NCBI RefSeq assembly: GCF_014837045.1
Contig: NZ_JACSPR010000006.1
Coordinates: forward strand, 163,484 to 227,483
DNA length: 64,000 nt
Origin: Corynebacterium gallinarum
GTDB lineage: Bacteria > Actinomycetota > Actinomycetes > Mycobacteriales > Mycobacteriaceae
Direction of reading: 5' to 3'
The notes below the pieces were generated by a model that ran no database searches, was not told the DNA's origin, and saw only the letters and a list, made by a program, of their open reading frames with translations. Made by a program: the position numbers and the translations under genes. This document shows, piece after piece, positions 49,471-60,173 of this stretch. The first letter of the stretch is position 1, and each line of letters begins with the position of its first letter.

Positions 49471-50366
49471 TGGAGTCCGTCGGCCGGACCCTGGGCATCA
49501 GCCGGGAGGGCGGTGCCCGCACCCAGCTGGAAATGCTCACGGCGCATGACCGGCTGGGCAATGAGATTACTCAGGGCGAAGACCACCGGCGCAGCTGCGC
49601 GGTCGGTGACCTCGGCGAAGGCCGCATGCGGATTGGTCTCACTCACGCTGCCATCGGCGATCCACAGCTGGGTGGCGTGGGCCCGCATGGACTCCACCTT
49701 CGCGTGATAGTCGCGGTCATCCAGTTCGAGTGCGAAGTCCACGCGGTCCTGGCAGGCGAGCTCCTCATCGCCTGCCGAACGCCAACCTGTTGGCACGGCA
49801 CTGATGGCGGCCAGCCCGGCCTTGAGGTCGGCGCGTCCCGTCACCGCCCACAGGATGCGCTGGATGCCCTCCACGCGCCCGGCAGCGCCGTGGGTGATCT
49901 CATGGGCCCGGATGTGGTCCGGGTGCCCATACCCGCCGTCGGGGCCGTAGGTGATCACCAGGTGGGGGCGCAGCGCGGTGAAGATCCCCACCAGCTTGTC
50001 CTCGGCCTCCTCACCGGAACGGACGAAGGAGCGGGGATGGTCATTGGCCGGGTCGCCGACCATGCCGGAATCCCGCCACCGCCCCGCACCGCCGAGGAAA
50101 CATCCCGACACCCCGAGGATCCGGAGTGAGGAGAGCAGTTCATGGATGCGGAAACCACCGAGCTGATCGGCGTCACCGTTGACCAGCTGCTGCCACGTCT
50201 CACCGATCACCTCACCCTGCTCGCCGAGCGTGCAGGTGACCACGTTGACATCGGCGCCCCGGGTGGCCAGGTGGTGGAGCACCCCGCCGGTGGTGATCGC
50301 CTCATCATCGGGGTGTGCGTGCACCACCACCACCCGCAGTCCAGACAGGTCATTGTTCAATGTCAT
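49464..50366 (-). CDS. mshB: Mycothiol biosynthesis deacetylase MshB
   Basis: 300 aa from ATG 50366 (GGAGGAAG just before it). PIG-L/LmbE fold. VVVVHAHPDDEAITTGG holds two zinc ligands (His and Asp of AHPDDE) and GYGHPDHIRAH the third His. It deacetylates GlcNAc-inositol on the way to mycothiol, the actinobacterial thiol. Its start overlaps the end of the lipoprotein gene by 17 nt. Confidence 0.93.
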   Translation of the reverse strand: MTLNNDLSGLRVVVVHAHPDDEAITTGGVLHHLATRGADVNVVTCTLGEQGEVIGETWQQLVNGDADQLGGFRIHELLSSLRILGVSGCFLGGAGRWRDSGMVGDPANDHPRSFVRSGEEAEDKLVGIFTALRPHLVITYGPDGGYGHPDHIRAHEITHGAAGRVEGIQRILWAVTGRADLKAGLAAISAVPTGWRSAGDEELACQDRVDFALELDDRDYHAKVESMRAHATQLWIADGSVSETNPHAAFAEVTDRAAAPVVFALSNLIAQPVMRREHFQLGAGTALPADAQGPADGLQW

Positions 50367-51996
50367 TCTTCCTCCAGTTCGCTGCGCTCGCGATGCCACC
50401 CGGCCAGGCCGAGGGATCCCCCGTCGGTCCCACGATACCCGGGGCACGGGCCTCCACACGGGTCTCGGTCACGATCGGCAGATGCAGGGCCTGCTCCTCG
50501 TTGAGGCTCCTCCCCCACTCCGGGTCGAAGGTGATCTCCCCGGCCACCAGCTGCTCCAGGTAGGCCTCGGTCTGCTCATCACACCAACCGCTCAGGGAGA
50601 GCTCACAGCCGTAGGTATCCGCCAGGGTCAGGGGGTCCTGCGCCTCCCTGCTGCGCAGGATCACACCGTCATACTCGCCGGTGGCCAGACCACCGCCCAC
50701 ACCGCCGCCCAGCATGGAGGCGATGTCCGTGGACACCGTCACCGCGCTGATTCCAGCGGCAGCGAGCTGATCGACCAGCACCCTGCCGGCCGCCACGGCC
50801 TGATCATCGGCGGGGTCGATGGCAAAACGCAGTGGGGAGATCGCCGTGAGCTCCTGCAGTTCCTCCTGGGCCACGGTCTCCCCGTCCACCCGGTAGTCGG
50901 TTTCCGGGGCGACGCTGAGCGTGGCGGAGCGGCCGGTGGCCAGCCTGGCGGTCAGGGGGACGTCGACAAGCTCCAGCACCCCCGCACGGCGCGCGGGCGT
51001 GGCCAGGGCCGGGGACGCGGTGTTGAGCACCACCCGCAGCGCACGGTCGGTGTCCAAGGTGCGCACCTCCACGCCGGGGACGAGCCGGAAGGTGTCCACG
51101 AGGGTCTCGGTGGGGCGCAGGTTCATGAACACGCTCTGGCCGGTGCGGAGGAATTCCCCGGCACGGGAGGTCGACCGGGCGTCGTGGAAGCTCAGCAACT
51201 CGATCGCGGCGGGATTCTCGCCCCAGAAGCGGTCATTGCGGGCGAGTGTGACCATGCCGCGCTGCCGGTCGATGGACCGCACCATATACCGACCCGCGGC
51301 CGCCGGGATCGCGTCGAAGAGCCCGGTGCGGAAACCATCGGACAGGCCCTGGATCAGGTGGCTGGGCAGGAGGTTGTTGAACAGCTGCTGCCAGTTGTCC
51401 ACCGGGGCGGAGAAATCAACCTCCACGACCTTGCCGCCACCGGAGGTGCGGATCGCGGTGACCGCCTCATACCCCGCACGGTTGAAGGTACCGGGGGTCT
51501 CCACGATGGAGCGGTGCAGATACGCAAAATCCGAACCGGTGATCGGGGTGCCGTCGCTCCACTGCGCCTCCTGCCGGAGGGTGTACCGGATGGTCTGGGC
51601 GATCGCCGGTGAGGGGGGCTCCACCGTGGCAACGTCCTCCAGCAGATCCGTGTTCATGAGGTTGCCCACAAACGTGCTCGGCAGCACCAGCGCGGCGATG
51701 TCCTGGACGAGGGTGGAGTCATCGGCCAGCAGATGGGGGTTGAAACCGTTGCGCAGCGGGTCGATGCCGATGTTGACCTGAGATCTGCCGGTGGTGATCG
51801 GGTCATCGCCGGTGCCGGCGGCGGGTGGTTCGGTGGTGTCCGTGGTGGTCTCGGCCGGGGTTTCGGTGCTCTCCTGCGTGGTGGGTGGCGCATCCTCCAC
51901 GGGTGCCGGGCCGGGGCTGGCCTGACAGGCCACCAGCGACCCGGCCAGCAGGATCGACCAGGCTGACAGGGCAACACGACGCGGGCTCTTATTCAC
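50350..51996 (-). CDS. Extracellular peptide/nickel-type solute-binding lipoprotein (family 5)
   Basis: 548 aa, GTG start. Signal peptide with lipobox LVAC (Cys24), then a Thr/Glu/Pro-rich linker (about 30-62), then an SBP_bac_5 fold (QTIRYTLRQEAQWSDGTPITGSDFAYLHRSIVETP is the signature). Binds peptides or similar ligands for an ABC importer, but no permease or ATPase gene is nearby. Overlaps mshB; the linking is unexplained. Confidence 0.88.
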   Translation of the reverse strand: MNKSPRRVALSAWSILLAGSLVACQASPGPAPVEDAPPTTQESTETPAETTTDTTEPPAAGTGDDPITTGRSQVNIGIDPLRNGFNPHLLADDSTLVQDIAALVLPSTFVGNLMNTDLLEDVATVEPPSPAIAQTIRYTLRQEAQWSDGTPITGSDFAYLHRSIVETPGTFNRAGYEAVTAIRTSGGGKVVEVDFSAPVDNWQQLFNNLLPSHLIQGLSDGFRTGLFDAIPAAAGRYMVRSIDRQRGMVTLARNDRFWGENPAAIELLSFHDARSTSRAGEFLRTGQSVFMNLRPTETLVDTFRLVPGVEVRTLDTDRALRVVLNTASPALATPARRAGVLELVDVPLTARLATGRSATLSVAPETDYRVDGETVAQEELQELTAISPLRFAIDPADDQAVAAGRVLVDQLAAAGISAVTVSTDIASMLGGGVGGGLATGEYDGVILRSREAQDPLTLADTYGCELSLSGWCDEQTEAYLEQLVAGEITFDPEWGRSLNEEQALHLPIVTETRVEARAPGIVGPTGDPSAWPGGIASAANWRKNDIEQ

Positions 51997-52033
51997 GGTG
52001 TTTCATCCTACTGTGCACACCGGGACAGACAGA

Positions 52034-52066
52034 ACAGGCCCGCTGAGTGGTGCTCAGCGGGCCTGT
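52034..52066 (-). terminator. Terminator-like hairpin after typA
   Basis: ACAGGCCCGCTGAG pairs with CTCAGCGGGCCTGT around a 6-nt loop. On the minus strand it lies between the typA stop and the lipoprotein gene; the T-run is poor. Confidence 0.65.
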
Positions 52067-52105
52067 TTCTGGAAAACTACGTGCAGTCTGTCGTGCAGGA
52101 GGAAC

Positions 52106-54028
<1,923 letters not shown>

Positions 54029-54487
54029 TCTCCTGCCGGATAAAGATATGGAGGACTCGGGAACAGGTCCCGCGTCCCTTGTTATAGAACGCTAGCAGTC
54101 TACTCGCAACCCCCCGTACGTGCACAAGTCCGGATTTACGGGGGAGCCGGATCACGCAGCCACCCGTCTGGCATGCGGTTGAGCAGATGCTTTTCGACGA
54201 AAAACCACCCCGGCCCCTCTTTGTAACGAATCGGCATCACGCACCGACACAGTAGATAACGAGGCGGTGGAGACGCACACCACGCGTTTTCACACCACGC
54301 CCCGGGATCCACAGACAGCCTCCGGGTTACCCGTGGAATATATGAATCGTATTGACAGTGATCCTTCTGCGATTATTGTGACAGAAGAGGCAGGTGTGAC
54401 TGATGTTGTTGAAATCGGTGGTGTGCTCCTGCTTCTCCGGTAACACAATCCAGGGTTTCCCCGTCGTCGAAAGGCAAGTACAGCATC
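54029..54487. other. Divergent intergenic region typA / secreted protein
   Basis: 459 bp without a supported gene. TTGACA at 54352-54357, 15 nt before a TTATTG, is a candidate promoter for the secreted-protein gene. The typA promoter should lie near 54060-54120. No RNA gene recognised. Confidence 0.45.
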
Positions 54488-55246
54488 GTGGCACACGTGA
54501 CCAAGCGTTTTGCACCAGGTAAAGGCATCAAGCGACTGACCTCCCTGGCGGTGGCCGGCACCCTTGTCGCGTCATCACTCGCGGGAGCCCCCGCAGCCAC
54601 GGCCAACCCGGCCGAGGATCTGTACAACCTCTCCAACGACATCGCCGTCAACCTCTCCAGCACACTCCCCGTCGATCACCTGGGCCGGCCCACCGAGGCA
54701 GCCAGGCAGCAGATCATGGACGCGGTCAACCAGCCGTGGGTACCGCAGGAGATCCGGAACATCGTCACCCAGGCCCTGGGTTTCGTCTCCGGTGAAGGTG
54801 GCGAAGGCGGCGTGGACATCCCCGAGAACGCACCTGACATCGCCCAGTTCGCCTGGCCCACCCGGGCAGAGAACTGCATCGGTGGCACCTCGGCATCGGT
54901 GGGCAGCGCCTTCGCTGTTCCCGGACCGGCGGCACTCCCCCTGCCCGGCGTTGCGGCCGGGCAGTCCGCGTTCGTGTTCACCGCACTGGGCACCGGGCCG
55001 CTCGCAGAGCAGCAGAACACCCACATGCAGGTCCAGTGGGCGAACCTGAGCAACCTCACGCATGGAACCACTGTCCTGGGCAACACCGGCATCAACCCGG
55101 ATGGTCCCTCCACGATTTCAGGTGTCGCCAACACCGGCCGCGGCCTCATCGTCGCCGTGCTCAGTGGTGGCCTCACCACGACCACCGACAACGGCGGGGC
55201 GAACTGCGTGTTCGCACCCACCGCGGTCGTATTCGATGTGAGATAG
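54488..55246 (+). CDS. Secreted protein of unknown function
   Basis: 252 aa, GTG start. Cleavable signal peptide (basic start, hydrophobic about 17-36, GAPAATANP near the cut). The mature part is Gly/Thr/Asn-rich with two Cys (about residues 136 and 237) that could form a disulphide, and a beta-rich end. No recognised domain. Neighbour 8 bp downstream is the DUF402 gene, likely one operon. Confidence 0.75.
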   Translation: MAHVTKRFAPGKGIKRLTSLAVAGTLVASSLAGAPAATANPAEDLYNLSNDIAVNLSSTLPVDHLGRPTEAARQQIMDAVNQPWVPQEIRNIVTQALGFVSGEGGEGGVDIPENAPDIAQFAWPTRAENCIGGTSASVGSAFAVPGPAALPLPGVAAGQSAFVFTALGTGPLAEQQNTHMQVQWANLSNLTHGTTVLGNTGINPDGPSTISGVANTGRGLIVAVLSGGLTTTTDNGGANCVFAPTAVVFDVR

Positions 55247-55253
55247 GAAAACC

Positions 55254-55793
55254 ATGACTGATCTTCACCCCGTCAAGCAGGAGACCTTCGACACCTCCGG
55301 ACGCGTCAACACCGACCCGAAGGGGTTCCTCCGTGAGGTTGACACCTTCACGGTGACCGACTTCGGCCTCTACATGGCACGTGGGGCCGATCACCCGAGA
55401 TTCGGGTACCTGGAGAGCTGGTTGCTGCCCGAACTGGGCCTGCGCGCCAACATCTTCCACTTCCGCGAGGGGGTGGACGAGCGCCAGGACTACTACATCG
55501 ACATCGCCGAGATCAACGTCGAGGACGGCGTGTGGACCGCACGTGATCTCTACGTGGACCTGATCTCCGTGTGCGGTGAACCCATCACCGTCCGGGACAT
55601 CGATGAGCTCGCCGCCGCCACCTCAGCCGGTCTGATCTCCGCGGAGGACGCGGAACGCGCCATCGACGCCACCCTCAACGCCGTGGAGGGCATCACCCGC
55701 CACGGGGATGACCCGATGCAGTGGCTGCGCTCCCGGGGCATTGAACTGACCTGGGCCGATGCCAGCCAGGTGCGGCTCGTCCCCGCCCAGTAA
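55254..55793 (+). CDS. DUF402-family protein
   Basis: 179 aa. RGADHPRFGYLESWLLPELGLRANIFHFREG and YYIDIAEINVEDGVWTARDLYVDLISV match the DUF402 barrel (FomD/ nucleoside diphosphate phosphohydrolase-like). In such enzymes the Asp/Glu cluster of YYIDIA..DLYVDL binds Mn2+ or Mg2+. Cytoplasmic. Function in this organism unknown. Confidence 0.85.
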   Translation: MTDLHPVKQETFDTSGRVNTDPKGFLREVDTFTVTDFGLYMARGADHPRFGYLESWLLPELGLRANIFHFREGVDERQDYYIDIAEINVEDGVWTARDLYVDLISVCGEPITVRDIDELAAATSAGLISAEDAERAIDATLNAVEGITRHGDDPMQWLRSRGIELTWADASQVRLVPAQ

Positions 55794-55949
55794 CACCGGC
55801 GTCTTCTCCGGGCTGGTCGGATGCGCTCACCGCACGTCGATAGCAGGCGTGCACAGTTGGAGCGCCCACAGCCGAGGCACTGGGCGCCTCCATCCACATC
55901 AAAAAACCCGCATCTGCACCTGATACGGTGCCGACACGGGCGATTGAGG

Positions 55950-55967
55950 GCTGCTCTTTCGAGCAGC
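55950..55967 (-). terminator. Hairpin after the 36-aa peptide gene
   Basis: GCTGCTC / GAGCAGC with a 4-nt loop (GAAA on the minus strand), directly after the stop codon. No T-run. Confidence 0.4.
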
Positions 55968-55973
55968 GCAGGC

Positions 55974-56084
55974 CTAGAACAGGCCGATGGTGTGGGAGAG
56001 GTTGCTGGACGCTGAGGAACCAGCGTGCAGACCGTAGCCGAGGAAAGTGTTGATGAAGAAGATGATCTGCTCAACGATGTTCAT
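55974..56084 (-). CDS. 36-aa hydrophobic peptide, possible mycomembrane or membrane micropeptide
   Basis: MNIVEQIIFFINTFLGYGL is the first half; the second half is Ser/Asn/His-rich and ends IGLF. AAGGA lies 11 nt before the ATG, a good site, and a hairpin follows the stop. One amphipathic or membrane helix. Size and composition recall corynebacterial channel-forming or O-mycoloylated peptides (PorA, PorH, ProtX), none of which it matches exactly, and the Ser cluster (GSSASSN) is a plausible modification site. Function is inference only. Confidence 0.6.
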   Translation of the reverse strand: MNIVEQIIFFINTFLGYGLHAGSSASSNLSHTIGLF

Positions 56085-56245
56085 TGTTGACCGTCCTTAA
56101 GAATATTGTTTCAAACCGACAATCTGTCGACTTACTTCCGGGTTATGCACCCACTGCGCTATGCAGGTTAAAGCGCTATACAAGACTTCTAACGCTTTCA
56201 CTGCCCCAAACGTTAACAAAAGGCATCATCTGGTGCTGGCAGGAC

Positions 56246-57472
56246 CTAACTTGCAGGCCCTGTTCCCGAGCCACCCACGGCGGAACGGATCTGCTGTTCA
56301 TCCAGGTTGGAGTCGGAGATCTCCCGGTCCAGGGCGGCGGTCTCCTCGCTGCTCAGACTTCCGGTGTGGCCGATCTGCAGGAGATCAACGATCCGCATGC
56401 GTCGCTCGGATTCGCGGTAGATGCGCACCCGCGCGCGGACCCACGCCACCAGCATCACCGCGATCAGCAGCAGACCCATGTAGCCGAGCACCGGGTACAC
56501 ATACCCCACCAGCTCGCGGAAACCGACGAAGCTGAGCACGAAGCCCACGAGCACCGCCGCCGCGTAGACCGGTCGGAACCGGCCTGGCCTGGTGGCGGTC
56601 AGGCGTCGTCCCAGGGCGTAGAACATGCCCAGTGCGGTGTTGAAGATCATTCCGTAGATCACCACGGCCATCACCTGGCCCAGGGCCGGGTTGAGTTCAT
56701 TGATGATGCTCAGCATCGGCACGTCATCACCGCCGATGGTCTCCACCGTCAGGAACAGGGTGACGGCACTGACGATGAGCAGGACACCGTAGATCAGGCC
56801 ACCGAGCAACCCACCACGTCCCGCCACGCGGGGATTGAACATGTTCCCACCGATCACCACCGCCATGGAGACCGCGACCATGAGGTTGAAGGAGGTGTAG
56901 TTCACCCCGGCCACAAACCAGTTCGGCAGCGTGGTGGACACCTCCTCCGAGGCACGGTTGAGCTGGTCGATGCTGGAGAAATCGCCGGAGATGATCGTGT
57001 ACACCGACGCGATGGTGATGAACACGAGGATGAACGGGGTGATCGCCCCGATCACGGTGGTCACCTTGTCCACATCCAGCATGCCGGCGGCCAGCACGAG
57101 CACCACCATGATGAATGCACCCACCCCGAGTGGCAGGCCCCACTGCTGGTTGAGGTTCGCCCCGGCCCCGGCGAACATCACCACACCTGTGGAGAACAGG
57201 GTCAGCACCACACCGAGGTCGAGGAGTCGGGAGAATACCGGGTGACTGACACGGCGGAACACCTCACCGTGCTCCCCGGCGCGGAAGTAGCTGCCCAGCT
57301 GCAGGATGATCACGGCCATCACGGTCATCACCACCGCGGAGATCACCGCGCCCCAGAGACCGTTGATCCCGAAGGCGACGAAGTACTGCATCACCTCCTG
57401 CCCGGAGGCGAACCCCGCCCCGATGATGATGCCCACGAACGCCAGGGCCACCTTTATCATTTGTCCGATCAT
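56246..57472 (-). CDS. YkvI-type membrane transporter (LeuT-like fold)
   Basis: 408 aa from ATG 57472; the frame is open to 57610, but the upstream codons lie in AT-rich promoter-like DNA. About ten to eleven membrane segments; the first, IKVALAFVGIIIGAGFASGQEVMQYF, is the family hallmark (GAGFASGQE). About 70 cytoplasmic residues at the end are acidic and helical (SLSSEETAALDREI). Substrate unknown; relatives are linked to branched-chain amino acids or Na+ symport. Confidence 0.85.
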   Translation of the reverse strand: MIGQMIKVALAFVGIIIGAGFASGQEVMQYFVAFGINGLWGAVISAVVMTVMAVIILQLGSYFRAGEHGEVFRRVSHPVFSRLLDLGVVLTLFSTGVVMFAGAGANLNQQWGLPLGVGAFIMVVLVLAAGMLDVDKVTTVIGAITPFILVFITIASVYTIISGDFSSIDQLNRASEEVSTTLPNWFVAGVNYTSFNLMVAVSMAVVIGGNMFNPRVAGRGGLLGGLIYGVLLIVSAVTLFLTVETIGGDDVPMLSIINELNPALGQVMAVVIYGMIFNTALGMFYALGRRLTATRPGRFRPVYAAAVLVGFVLSFVGFRELVGYVYPVLGYMGLLLIAVMLVAWVRARVRIYRESERRMRIVDLLQIGHTGSLSSEETAALDREISDSNLDEQQIRSAVGGSGTGPAS

Positions 57473-57638
57473 CTTCCGACCATCTCCCGGTTGTCTCCCG
57501 CTGCTGATTCCGGCTGGTTTCCCGCCGCCCGATAAGTATGACGTACACCTTAGACCGGTTCGGGTGTGGCGTGGACCATGACCCCACCCGATCCATGCAT
57601 ACCCCCGCATATTCCGGTCCGCCTCCTGCGGAGGACGG

Positions 57639-57644
57639 TAGGCT
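57639..57644 (+). promoter_or_regulatory. -10 element for leaderless arsC
   Basis: TAGGCT followed by 7 nt and ATG at 57652, with no ribosome-binding site. Confidence 0.5.
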
Positions 57645-57651
57645 GACGGGC

Positions 57652-57999
57652 ATGGATGTCACGATCTACCACAACCCCCGTTGTTCCACCTCCCGGAAGA
57701 CACTGGAGTATCTGCGTGAGGATGGCCTCAACCCCACCATCATCCAGTACCTCAAGGACACCCCCACGAAGGAGGAACTGCGGGCACTCTTTGACCAGAT
57801 GGGTATCCCGGTCCACCGCGGAATCCGCACCAAGGAGGCGGAGTACACGGAACTGGGATTATCCGAGGACACCCCTGAGGAGGAGCTCCTGGAGGCGGTG
57901 GTCGCCCACCCCCGGCTTCTGGAACGACCCATCGTGGTCACCGGGAAAGGTGCACGGATCGCACGACCATCGATTAATCTGATTGATGAGATTCTGTAA
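57652..57999 (+). CDS. arsC: ArsC-type arsenate reductase (glutaredoxin-linked)
   Basis: 115 aa. IYHNPRCSTSR (Cys11 is the catalytic cysteine) and the RPI..GKGARIARP end are the ArsC signature. Reduces arsenate to arsenite or acts as a general small-thiol reductase. Standing alone without arsB/arsR here, so the arsenic role is not certain. Confidence 0.93.
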   Translation: MDVTIYHNPRCSTSRKTLEYLREDGLNPTIIQYLKDTPTKEELRALFDQMGIPVHRGIRTKEAEYTELGLSEDTPEEELLEAVVAHPRLLERPIVVTGKGARIARPSINLIDEIL

Positions 58000-58033
58000 C
58001 TTCCCCACTCAACTTTCCCCACTCGATCCGCGT

Positions 58034-58039
58034 TAGGCT
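58034..58039 (+). promoter_or_regulatory. -10 element before the serine protease
   Basis: TAGGCT, 7 nt, ATG at 58047. CAGGAG also lies in the gap, so start may be leaderless or with a weak site. Confidence 0.45.
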
Positions 58040-58046
58040 CAGGAGC

Positions 58047-58907
58047 ATGACAGTCATCAGAAGAATGAGAAAGGCCGCGATGTCAGCGGCCATGGTGGCT
58101 GCTGTCATGTTCGCGGGTGTGTCTCTCACCGCCTCCCCCGCGGAGGCGATCACCGGTGGTTATCCCGTCCAGGCTGATATCCGCGGTGCCTCCCTGGTTC
58201 ATCTGCAGATCGGCACCGCGGGATGCTCCGGTGTGCTGATCACACCGGAATGGGTGCTCACCGCACGCCACTGCATTCCGGAGACAGCGGAGCCCGGTAC
58301 CGCCATCGTCGGCCCCTCACTGATGACAGGTCACAAACGGGGCATCGTCGAGGTGCGTCGCCACACCTCCGTGGATCTCGCGGTCATTCGACTCTCCTCC
58401 CCTGTCCCCGCCCCCACAGCAGGCCTGTCCGGGGCGCACCAGCACCCGGGCAATCCCGCCACGGTGACCGGCTGGGGTGGGTGGAACATCAACCCCTACC
58501 CCGTGGCACAACAGGCGGACACCACGATTGACCGTCGGGTCATCAACCTCCCCGGCCCCTTCCCCAGCATGGCCCTGCTCGAGGCCCCCATCCGCAACGG
58601 TCGTCTCCTGCCCGGTGATTCCGGTGGCGCCCTGTGGGTCAATGGAGAGGTTGCGGGCATCCTCAGCATGTCCACTTCCACCCACACTCCATCGCAGGAT
58701 GGAACGCTGGGCTGGTACATCCCCGTCGCGGAGCACCTGGACTGGATCGCGTACCACACCGCCGCCCCCGTACCCCGGGTGTCGGGTCAGAGTGCGGCAC
58801 TGGTGGATGCACGTCAGTACCCGCCACTGATTCCGGTCGCCCAGACCATCTCCCTCCCCATCCTCCACGAGACTGCAAGTTCCCCGCTGGCGATTGGAAG
58901 CCACTGA
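58047..58907 (+). CDS. Secreted trypsin-like serine protease
   Basis: 286 aa. Signal peptide (about 1-34, cut after SPAEA), then ITGGYPV as in mature chymotrypsin-fold proteases. Triad: His75 (TARHC, paired with Cys60), Asp110 (SVDLAV), Ser192 (GDSGG). The propeptide is very short or absent. Target unknown; likely acts in the wall or medium. Only one disulphide is visible. Confidence 0.9.
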   Translation: MTVIRRMRKAAMSAAMVAAVMFAGVSLTASPAEAITGGYPVQADIRGASLVHLQIGTAGCSGVLITPEWVLTARHCIPETAEPGTAIVGPSLMTGHKRGIVEVRRHTSVDLAVIRLSSPVPAPTAGLSGAHQHPGNPATVTGWGGWNINPYPVAQQADTTIDRRVINLPGPFPSMALLEAPIRNGRLLPGDSGGALWVNGEVAGILSMSTSTHTPSQDGTLGWYIPVAEHLDWIAYHTAAPVPRVSGQSAALVDARQYPPLIPVAQTISLPILHETASSPLAIGSH

Positions 58908-58954
58908 CATCGGAACGCCACCATGCCAGCTGTTGCCCATGAGGTGAGAACACC

Positions 58955-59350
58955 ATGATCCCGTTTCTGCTGGTCATCGTCCTTGTGGTGGGTGTGGTGT
59001 GCCTGGTGGTGGCAGTCCGCTCCACCTTGAGGGAACGGTCGTTCCACCGGTATGCCGAACTGCATGACGCGGTGATCACCGGGCACCGGGAAAATGAGGA
59101 GGGTCGCTATCTGACCCTGTACCGCATCGATCTCGACGGCCGCGAGGTCCACGGCGTGTTCCCGTCCTCCAGTCCCAGACCGGTCATCCGGGTTGGTGAC
59201 ACACTTCCCCTCTATGTCCGCCCGGAGGATCCCACGCGGGTGATGCCGGCGGTGTCACAGACCCAGACCACAGTGCGTTTCTTCAACTACCTCATCGGCA
59301 CCCTCATGGTGGTCACGGCCGTGCCGCTACTGATTCTCGTGCTGTTCTGA
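58955..59350 (+). CDS. DUF3592-like membrane protein
   Basis: 131 aa. N-terminal membrane segment (about 3-22), a short beta-rich loop (GRYLTLYRIDLDGREVHGVFPSS.., GDTLPLYVRPEDP) and a second segment (about 112-131). This two-helix layout is that of DUF3592. Function unknown. The C-terminus overlaps the NUDIX gene's end on the other strand by 24 bp. Confidence 0.65.
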   Translation: MIPFLLVIVLVVGVVCLVVAVRSTLRERSFHRYAELHDAVITGHRENEEGRYLTLYRIDLDGREVHGVFPSSSPRPVIRVGDTLPLYVRPEDPTRVMPAVSQTQTTVRFFNYLIGTLMVVTAVPLLILVLF

Positions 59351-59803
59351 GTGCTGTTCCGGGTGCCCGTCTGATGCCCGCAGGTGGGGGAAGACCACAT
59401 CCCGGCTCAACGGTGCGATCTCCGGGGCCCGGGAGGTGACGGGTACCCAGATGGCCTCGACGATCTCGTCGTGGACCGTGGGCAGATCGGTCAGCGGATC
59501 CGGCCAGACGTAGACGTCACACCGCACGGTGAAACCGGGTTCATTGGCAGCCGGGGCTCGGAACAGGCCGAGGTGGTGCAGGCGATCGGCATCGAGACCC
59601 AGGTGCAGCTCCTCGGCGATCTCGCGGACCACAGCCTCCCTGGGGGTCTCACCCGATTCGATCTTGCCGCCCGGCATCATGAACGATGAGGTGCCAACCT
59701 TGCGGACACCGAGTACATCGCCAGCCCTGTTGCGGAACACGGCGGCGACGATGCGCAGGGTACGACCCGGCGCGCTAGTCAAGGGATTCAAACACCTTGC
59801 CAT
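59327..59803 (-). CDS. NUDIX hydrolase
   Basis: 158 aa from ATG 59803, overlapping the DUF2218 gene; TTG 59782 is an alternative start. NUDIX box GGKIESGETPREAVVREIAEEL (G-x5-E-x7-REUxEExGU) binds the metal and pyrophosphate substrate. PGFTVRCDVYVWP and DEIVEAIWVP form the lateral strands. Substrate not predictable; may be sanitising nucleotides or nucleotide sugars. Confidence 0.9.
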   Translation of the reverse strand: MARCLNPLTSAPGRTLRIVAAVFRNRAGDVLGVRKVGTSSFMMPGGKIESGETPREAVVREIAEELHLGLDADRLHHLGLFRAPAANEPGFTVRCDVYVWPDPLTDLPTVHDEIVEAIWVPVTSRAPEIAPLSRDVVFPHLRASDGHPEQHSEQHENQ

Positions 59804-60146
59804 CCGAGCCGTCGCCACGCCGGAAGACCACCCGCAGGTTGTCCTTGGCACCGAAACGCACCAGGTGGGAACCGATGACGGTTTCGAACCGGTCCGCCAG
59901 TTCCCCGGGGGCCTCGATGTGCAGGAGGAGAACCCCGTCACCGGCCACCAGATCGCAGCTGGCGCACCCGTCGAAGGCGAAACGCTCATCCGTGGCATCC
60001 GTCCCCTGCCCCTTGAGAATGATGGAACCACGACCGGAGTCCGCATCCCAGGTGGTGGTGAGCTTCTCACTGAGGTGACTCGTCAGCTGTTTGCCGTAAC
60101 GGCCGGGACGGTCCGTGGACACACGTGCTGTGGAGGTAACGATCAT
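59775..60146 (-). CDS. DUF2218 protein
   Basis: 123 aa from ATG 60146 (MIVTSTARVSTDRPGRYGKQLTSHL). The conserved pattern TSxARVxTDxxxRYxKQLxxHL defines DUF2218, often found with siderophore or iron-transport genes, function unknown. Two Cys (about 59-62, CASC) are present in a surface loop, possibly structural. Its end overlaps the NUDIX gene. Confidence 0.88.
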   Translation of the reverse strand: MIVTSTARVSTDRPGRYGKQLTSHLSEKLTTTWDADSGRGSIILKGQGTDATDERFAFDGCASCDLVAGDGVLLLHIEAPGELADRFETVIGSHLVRFGAKDNLRVVFRRGDGSDGKVFESLD

Positions 60147-60173
60147 GAGCAAAGTGTATCGCGCATGTCTGAT

